From NCBI GenBank assembly GCA_905221605.1, contig CAJNDS010002837.1, positions 1 through 64,000 of the forward strand: 64,000 nt of DNA. The letters run 5' to 3'. The position numbers and the translations under genes were made by a program. Shown in pieces: positions 57,427-64,000 of the stretch (its first letter is position 1; each line of letters opens with the position of its first letter). This stretch comes from Symbiodinium natans. Lineage: Eukaryota; Sar; Dinophyceae; Suessiales; Symbiodiniaceae. The notes beneath the pieces are model-generated. The model had not been told where the DNA came from, made no database searches, and worked only from the letters and a program-made list of their open reading frames with translations.

Positions 57427-60400
57427 TCCACTTCCATCATTGTCAAAAGCTTGGAAAACATCATGGGCACGCTCGTCTTTTGCTTCAACCTCTAACCTCA
57501 GTAGCGTGGCCACAAGCTGGACCGGGAAGCATGCGTGAGCATGCGAAAGCTACTTCGGGAACACAATATATATAGCCAAGCCACTGCTGAAGCATGCGAC
57601 CTGAGGCCAGCCATAGTGCATTCAATCAATCAGGTCGGAGCTTACATGTGTTCAAGGCACTGCATTCTTTCGCACCTCTCCAACTCGAAGCAAGATAGGT
57701 AGCTCTACAGAAAGCAGGATCTCCCGATCTGACGGGTAGCGGAACTCGTCCATCGATAGCTCGCCGTCACCATTCTCATCGTAGTTGCCTTTGTGCAGTA
57801 CAGTTGCCGACATCCCTTCTTGGCTTACTTGTTGTTTTTGGGGTTTGTAGAGGGTGAAGTGAAAGGCTATATCTCATCTTGCGTCACGTTTCGTCTGCCT
57901 CAGAGAACAGTCTCAGAGTTTCCTGCGCACCGGCCACAAGCAAACGCAACCCTGGCCAGTGGATGAGGAAAGGCTAAGGCTGCCAAAGCTGCAGAACAGG
58001 CCGGGTATATCCTGTGGATCATATCCGACCTCATGGCGTGTAGTGTTGGAACCCTTCTCTGCCCCCACCCGCGCCCTTGCGTCTGTCACGTTAGCACATT
58101 GCCATCATTGACCCGACGCTAAGCATGCCTAAACACGAGTTGCCTTCTCCTATCTTCTCGTCCCTAGGGCCCTAGGATGGTCGCCAAGAGGCAGTTGCAA
58201 ATCGCGTCCTCGTGCAGAAAGCCGGGCCGAAACACGGCGAACTACGACCGCCGGTAGCTAGGGCAGGCCATTCCAGTGTCACGTGTTTAAGGGCCAAGTA
58301 AACGCCGAGGTCCTAGAGGCTTGTGTATCGAAATGCCTCGAAAAGACCAACGGCTCGCTAAGCACTCCTGAGGCACTCCTGCCTAATGTCAAACCCCCCA
58401 AGTGCAGCAGTCCTCAGTCGCTGCATGAGCAGGAGTCGGTGCCGGTCGTCCCAAACAGAACCGAAGGCCTGTCAGCGACTTCCAGCTTCGAACATGCTGG
58501 CCGGATTCTGTCAAACCGCACTTCGGCCGAGCATGGAGTCCTACGCAATATTGCCAATTAGAAGCTACTGTGCAACTTCCTTTCGTGTTGCGTGAAGGAC
58601 CGCCTTCCCGACAATGCCGATGGGCATCGCCATGTAGATGGCCGACCTGTAGTGTGCCGAACTTAGCAGCCCAAGCTGCGTACCAAAGTCTGTATTTTGT
58701 TTATCACCGGTCGCCCTGGCCAATTCACCACGGGACCAAAAATGGCAGTCTTCCAGGCCAGCTTCCCCCACTTTTTTCGTGACAAGGGCTGGTACCAGAG
58801 TATATCAAGGAGTACATCATTGGCAGGTTGCTACGGCACCGCGCCCCACCCCAGCTATATCAACCTGTGAAGGACGAACAACAAAGACCTGTGCAGAACT
58901 GTAACGGCCCAAACCTCGAAGTGCAAAGGCCTCTTCCAACTCTTCCAACAGCCTACAAAACTTTTAAGCAACCCCATGTTCACTTCCAAGGAGGTTGTGT
59001 AACTCGAACAAAAACTCGCAGCAGGGGGATGCCAAGAAGTTCTGCGAAGCTTTGCTTTGATGTGTTTTTTGGTTTGGGGCTCTGCTTCTCATCATTCGCT
59101 CGTGCTTCAATCATTCGCTACTGCTTCAACCATACCAAATGTAAATCAAGCATCACCTTTCAATAGCAGAGTTTGTTTATACATGAAAACTTAGCCTAGT
59201 CAACCCAAGTCAAACGTTTACATTCTAATCTTGGGGGAGCTTCTAGCTCATTCGTAAGTAAATTTTCTCTATTCTATTCACGTTTGAATACAATATGAGA
59301 CCGTTTGTAAGCTATAGGCCTTCAGTGAAGACAGACACCCCCCCCTCCCCCCCCAATCTACAAAACTCTAGTAACTAGCTCCCAGATTCGAATGTATGAT
59401 TCAGCCCCGGCGGGCCCCCCCCCCCTCCCCCCCCACCCCCCCCCCCCCCCCCCTGTGGGTGGTGGGGGTTGGTTTTTAGGGTTTTATAGGGTTTAGGGTT
59501 TAGGGTTTTAGGGTTTTAGGGTTTTTTTAGGGTTTTAGGGTTTAGGGTTTTAGGGTTTAGGGTTTAGGGTTTAGGGTTTTAGGGTTTAGGGTTTAGGGTT
59601 TAGGGTTTAGGGTTTAGGGTTTTTTAGGGTTTAGGGTTTAGGGTTTAGGGTTTAGGGTTTAGGGTTTTCCCGCGGATGGGGTACTAAGATGATCCCCCCC
59701 CCCCTGTGGTGTGGTTGGGGGTTGGTTTTAGGGTTAGGGTTTAGGGTTCAGGGTTTAGGGTTTAGGTTTAAGACTTAAGGTTTACTTAAGGTTTAGGTTT
59801 AGGGTTAGGGTTTAGGGTTTAGGGTTTAGGGTTTAGGGTTTAGGTTTAGGGTTTAGGGTTTTTTGCCACCCGCCTAGCAGACCCCCTCTGGGAGTGATTA
59901 GGGTTTAGGGTTTAGGGTTTAGGGACCGTAGAGTAGACTTGGGGGGGGGGGGGATACCATGGGGGGGGGGGGGCCCAGGACGCTCGACGCTGAACCATAT
60001 ATTCGCATGGGTCGTGCCAGTAGCTGTCCGTCATTCTCTTCCACTGTTCTCGGCCATTAAGCAATACAAGTTAACCCTGATACTTGACCTCCGAGTAAGT
60101 GCACCAAATGAAAGCTCAGGATACTTAGGGCCGGGATTCCAACAGTCTCCCGGCCTTTTCATGCAATTCAGCTCCAATTCTGTATCAATCAGCCCAATGC
60201 AAACGTCTGCCATCTACACTTGCGGGAACTAGTTTGCAGGCAAGAAAGACAGAGCAATGGTTTTTTTTTGGGGTGTCGCTAAAACTCAGTTGATAGTCAT
60301 GTTCATATTCTGTTTTCTTTGTTGCAAATAGGATTTTGCTGTTCGTTATTCGTTCTAATGAAACTTCTCTACTGGCTACTTTGGCAGCAGCTTTCTTTTA

Positions 60401-62929
60401 TAAGTACTTTGCGCGATAGTGCATTGACTACGAAGGATAAAGATGCAATAATAACCTTGTTATTTCAAAAGACGAATAATAAACAAATTGCAAGATAATG
60501 CGAAAGATGTCATGAATGACCTTGAAGGAGAACGACAAGATTATAGAATTAAAACATAAGCAAGGGCATACTCCGATAAGTTCATAGTCGAGTGAGTATC
60601 TTGCAGTTACACAGCACTGCTATTCCAAATGCATAAGCAGAACTAGCCAATTATCAACCAGACGTGAGATACACTATGTTTTTGGGCGCAGCCGATGTCT
60701 CGATAGCTGTTGTTCATTCTCTTCCAATATTCCCGGCCATTCAAAGAACAAAACTTAAAAACACTACTTGAGCTGCACTTCTGCTAATCAAATTGTCCGT
60801 GGGGACATACATGATGACGACTCTTTACGAGACCCCACATGACCCCACAGAGTCCCTTTCTGTAGGAGCAAGATCCTCCGTCGAGCTCGCGCGAGCGGCA
60901 ACCATGTGGTTTACCCAGCTTCGTGCTGTCCCTCCCGAATAGGTTAAGCCATGGTATGCTCAGGCTGCAATGAAGAAAGAGTATTGGAGCGCTCATCTCG
61001 AAGTGTGCAGATGCTTGCACCATTGCTTACTGCTTGCTAAGAGTGCCACATCGTGGAAGGTGTTGCGAGGTCTGAGATGGTCAAAGACAGCAACTGGTTG
61101 CTGCTGGGCGGCACCACGATGAGAACACAAACCACGATGTTTCCGGAAGTTGAAACCGGAACGACGTCCCCGTAGCCCACGGTGCTCAGAGTCCTTTGCT
61201 TGCTCAGGGACTGCCAGGCTGCGTGAATTAAGGCTTTTAAGGATTGGACAGGTCTGGTAAGTGCACCTTGGTGATTGCACCTATTGTTTCTCAATCATTG
61301 AACAGCCGCTGCTGGGTCTAAGATGGTGCGGGTGTGAGTGAGGTGGATGCAGCAAGGCGGCACCATCGTGAACCAAATTGCACGTGGCATGCTCTCAATG
61401 TTGCCACCTTGGCTTTTTCAGTGTGAGCCCCGGAAGCTAAAGATTTACACATCCATCACGGATTGAGGCTGTTCTCCTGCGTTCTTGATCTTGTGTTGAC
61501 AACCTAGAGAAGCTGGCGCACGTTGTGATCCAGAGGTAGGGTGCCGTCATTGATGGACGATTACATATCCGAGAGGTGCAGCTGGAGCGTTGTTTCATGA
61601 ATGCGCTACGCCGCTACACTCTGCCAGTGCCTTCACTTTCCCCGACATGATGGGCCTGCGTGAACGTCTCGTCGCATTTTGCCGAGGTGCTTTCTGATTC
61701 CAAGACATAGATGACGGAGGAAAAGAAGAACACCAGCAACATCTTGGACACATCAGCAGCCACATTCATGTTAAGCAGCCACTTGCCAATCACAGTCCAG
61801 AATGCTGTATCACACAGGCCAAACGGTGGCTATCTCAAACCAAGATTTCTGCCCATCGCGTGCCGAGGTGTGCTACATATGCTGGCGCAAACTCAGCAGA
61901 CCACAAGAAGCCGTCCCGCAAACGTCTGAGAGTCTGACCATGCAGTAAAGCAATGAAGGCAATGCCTTGCGTCCAGGCAAATAGATTGGAGCATCTTCCC
62001 AGCGAGTGAATGCAGACACACAATCCAGCACAAACACGTTGCATCTCTCATGCACAGGCGGTCTATGCGATGTTTGGGTCTGGATTGTCGCGTGCTCGCA
62101 CACTGCACAACCTGACCATTTCGCACCAAAATGCCGACTTTTCGCCGCATGCGTAAGCCATGGATGGATTCTAGACTCTCAGTCTCTCTCTCCCTGCAGT
62201 TTGGCTCATCAGCATGCCAGAGAAGGTCCCTAAAGCAAACATTTGGGTATCGTGTCGGTGTGGGTTCATGGTGCATTGCTTCTGATAACTTTCTGATCGG
62301 TTGTCCAAGGTGCCCCCAGGGCTTCGGAGAAGGCCTGTTGGATAAGGTGGCTGTTCCTGGGGTATGGCACCGACTGGCAAGCAAGTGTGAGTACTTGTTG
62401 GATTCGGGCTGACACTTCCTAGCCACCCTGTACGCAGAGCCGCAGAGCTGAATTACCCGGGCCGAGCATCTCAAAGCGCCGCAAGAGCTTTAGCAAGCGC
62501 ACCACAGGTACCTCGCCAAGGGCACAGTATGATTACCAGAATGACAATCTGCCGACGAGTCTTGCTAAGGTGTGGAAAGGAAGCTGCGATAACCCCAAGC
62601 CAGCGTCTGGCTGGAGATATTCACCTGAGACTCGTGGGACCATCCCGAGCTGAGGCACCAAGACGATCAGGAGCAGCTCAAAGCCAGACACATCCAAGTT
62701 GTCCTCCGCCGCAAGTGAGAACCTGTGATGTTTGAAGTGCAAGATCGTTACTGAATTGTGGGGTGCAGACATATGCATATATGGCCGTTACATTGAAACC
62801 TGCCACAAGTTGCCATGCAACCTATGGGATAGTCTCAAGTCTATAAAGCTGCCGCCAGGGAGCGATTGAACACGCAGCTTCATTGCCATGGGCAAGACGA
62901 AAGAGAGAATGTCCAAGGCGTTGTAAAAG
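57427..62929 (-). CDS. Voltage-gated-type K+ channel with C-terminal EF-hands, partial, multi-exon
   Basis: Minus-strand exons rebuild a six-helix K+ channel. S3 at 62929 to about 62874 (FYNALDILSFVLPMAMK). S4 voltage sensor at 62511-62463 (VVRLLKLLRRFEML). S4-S5 linker at 62334 to about 62317 (AFSEALGA). S5 at about 61742-61691 (MLLVFFFSSVIYVLESE). Pore helix at 61407-61362 (GNIESMPRAIWFTMV). Filter and first half of S6 at 61193-61113 (TLSTVGYGDVVP, NIVVCVLIV). Second half of S6 at 58646-58604 (SAIYMAMPIGIVGK). TVGYGD is the K+ selectivity signature and the Arg/Lys spacing of S4 indicates voltage sensing. Further on, 57788 to about 57700 encodes a complete EF-hand loop (YDENGDGELSMDEF) and 57489-57427 a second one cut by an exon end (FQAFDNDGSG). 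That would make a Ca2+-tuned plasma- or endomembrane channel. Pore-region joins keep phase with GC donors. Linkage to the EF-hands rests on strand, order and family precedent. S1, S2 and both ends were not found. Confidence 0.82.
58283..58561 (+). CDS. ORF opposite the channel gene
   Basis: A 92-codon plus-strand frame (FKGQVNAEVLEACVSKCLEK, then TPEALLPNVKPPKCSSPQSL) looks protein-like. It lies inside the inferred intron between the S6 and EF-hand exons of the minus-strand channel. It may be a nested gene or a chance ORF. Confidence 0.27.
   Translation: MFKGQVNAEVLEACVSKCLEKTNGSLSTPEALLPNVKPPKCSSPQSLHEQESVPVVPNRTEGLSATSSFEHAGRILSNRTSAEHGVLRNIAN
59334..59453. repeat. C-rich homopolymer tracts
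   Basis: Interrupted C runs (CCCCCCCTCCCCCCCC at 59339-59355; about 36 nearly uninterrupted C at 59417-59452) sit immediately 5' of the telomere-like array. Confidence 0.8.
59461..59925. repeat. Interstitial (TTTAGGG)n telomere-type array
   Basis: About 460 bases, mostly TTTAGGG with TTTTAGGG, TTTTTTTAGGG and TTAGGG variants. The longest perfect stretches have five to six units (59560-59680). Two non-telomeric inserts interrupt it (59670-59725 and 59862-59900). Arabidopsis-type TTTAGGG is the known dinoflagellate telomere repeat. The array lies within the roughly 2.47 kb intron that splits S6 of the K+ channel (between 61113 and 58646). Confidence 0.92.
59940..59972. repeat. Paired poly-G tracts
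   Basis: Two G runs of about 13 each (59941 and 59960), separated by ATACCAT, close the telomere-like block. Confidence 0.75.
59975..61112. other. Intron sequence of the channel gene
   Basis: No recognised exon. 60240-60720 is more AT-rich. Two copies of a short motif (CTCTTCCA(C/A)T(G/A)TTC(T/C)CGGCCATT) occur near 60039 and 60720, suggesting a small duplicated segment. Confidence 0.4.
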
Positions 62930-62934
62930 CTGGG

Positions 62935-64000
62935 ACAAGAGCTGCCAAAAAAAGTGAGCAGGCAATTCTACATTCTAGCACAATGCAGACTCCTAGGACA
63001 CAAAGGTCAAACAGGTTCGCTGTGCTTCTGGTTGGCAGCCTTCCACTGCTTGGAGTTTTTTTGCGCATGGAAGTGCACTTACAGCACTACCAGACAATTG
63101 CAGATCCCCCTGACAAATCGGTTTCAACGGGCACTTAGCACAACTTGCCTGGTGAAGAACCGTAGACGATTGGGACAACCGTAGAACCGAAGCATCACCT
63201 GTCAGGCATGTGTTGATACAGAATGCATTCAATGTATTCTGGTCCGGTCTAGATTTCATTTTCAGTTCTGCTTTAGCAAGGCCATTCTGGATTGCAGCTT
63301 GAACCTTGACAAAAACCAGCCGCGCAAGCATTCGTTGCACTCAGAAGAGCACAACAGGCGACTTCCAGCGCCGATGCCTCAAGCAAGAACAAGCAGTCCA
63401 CGCAGAAAAGGCCAACATCAATCCCAAGCGTTGTCCTCAGATCATAACTTGCAGGGCTCTGAGGATGGCAAGTGCTTCAGGACTCAATGCAGGGCAGATG
63501 CCACAGTATGCCAGAGTCTGAGGACAGAAGGTGTGTGTCAGCGTTACTGGGCGGTGAAGCCCGGACAATGTTGAAAGGATGGTTTCGGCTGACTTGGCGA
63601 AATTGCGCGAACAAAGAAGTCACCATCTCGTCATTCTCGTGCAATCACCCAATGTGCCGGGCATCGTTTCAGTCCCACCAAGGAATTGCCTGGGAATGAC
63701 AGGCAACCAGGCACCTCAGGTGTGTGCCCAAAGAGTCCAGCAACCGAGACCTCTCAAGGCATCCACCATTAAAGCAAGCAACTTAGTTTGTTGCGAAGGA
63801 TTGTGGCGGCACTCTAAGAGTCTCACAAATATCCATCCAAAAAAGCTGTTAAAGTGGCACTTCTTGGCCGAGCCACTCGCGAGGATCAAACAGGAAAGCC
63901 TTGCTGGAGCAGAAGCTTGAAATGTTACACGCTGGTTTGCTGCCTCAGCCAAAACCCTTCGGGTTCCCCAGCCGCTTTCCCTCGATTTAATGACCTAAGT
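62935..64000. other. 5' part of the channel locus, exons unresolved
   Basis: The N-terminus, S1 and S2 of the K+ channel should lie here or beyond the window. A minus-strand hydrophobic peptide near 63425-63370 (FCVDCLFLLEASALEVAC) could be part of S2, but it has no clear splice context. Confidence 0.3.

Noticed and set aside
60915-60964. LSIPWLNLFGRD as the second half of the channel S6
   Set aside because: It fits the splice phase, but the exon at 58646-58604 (AIYMAMPIGIVG) also fits the phase and matches K+ channel S6 far better.
1-64000. Dinoflagellate spliced-leader sequence or relic, tRNA, rRNA, CRISPR array
   Set aside because: None was recognised by eye. A covariance-model or pattern search could still find decayed copies.

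Overview
This window looks like nuclear DNA from a dinoflagellate, most likely of the Symbiodiniaceae type, though the genus cannot be fixed from sequence alone. Three things support this. Recognisable proteins are cut into many short exons (34 to 570 bases) on both strands. Many of the introns that restore a conserved protein begin with GC or GA instead of GT and end in AG followed by G. Plant/alveolate-type TTTAGGG telomere-like arrays and long G or C runs occur inside introns. I saw no bacterial operons, no rRNA or tRNA genes, no CRISPR array and no complete spliced-leader sequence.

Layout. 1-0.6 kb is a CCACCACGG minisatellite, followed by AATTCCCGGAATT palindromes and an AT-rich island (1.08-1.48 kb). 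2-8 kb is mostly unrecognised, with a GCA/GTA triplet tract (6.3-6.5 kb) and a degenerate telomere-like stretch (7.3-7.8 kb). 8.2-11.2 kb (minus) carries a Ser/Thr protein kinase in seven recognisable exons. 12.4-13.1 kb (plus) holds the end of a DUF4116-repeat gene, next to CT/CTT and TTACAC microsatellites. 13.6-14.6 kb is a locally duplicated low-complexity ORF. 15-21.5 kb has only scattered anonymous exons.

21.8-24.2 kb (minus) is an isocitrate/homoisocitrate dehydrogenase family gene whose introns contain a degenerate CCCTAAA array and a 30-base C run. 24.8-25.2 kb is a tandem duplication. Near 26.0-26.7 kb a clean plus-strand exon is followed directly by a 530-base element with inverted ends. 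27-34 kb is anonymous. 34.4-38.4 kb (minus) is a multi-exon coiled-coil gene. 39-46 kb has anonymous exons, one encoding polyalanine. 46.7-47.4 kb is an AT-richer LINE reverse-transcriptase relic. 48-52 kb has anonymous ORFs. 52.8-53.5 kb is a dense block of mini- and microsatellites.

57.4-62.9 kb (minus) is the best find: a voltage-gated-type K+ channel (S3, S4, S5, pore helix, TVGYGD filter, S6) that appears to continue into C-terminal EF-hands. Its long S6 intron holds a 460-base TTTAGGG array.

The genes show no pathway relationship. The kinase and the EF-hand channel are typical of expanded dinoflagellate signalling families, and the dehydrogenase is a metabolic enzyme. All exon joins were inferred by eye from protein conservation plus splice phase. 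Gene ends, first exons and untranslated regions were not determined.
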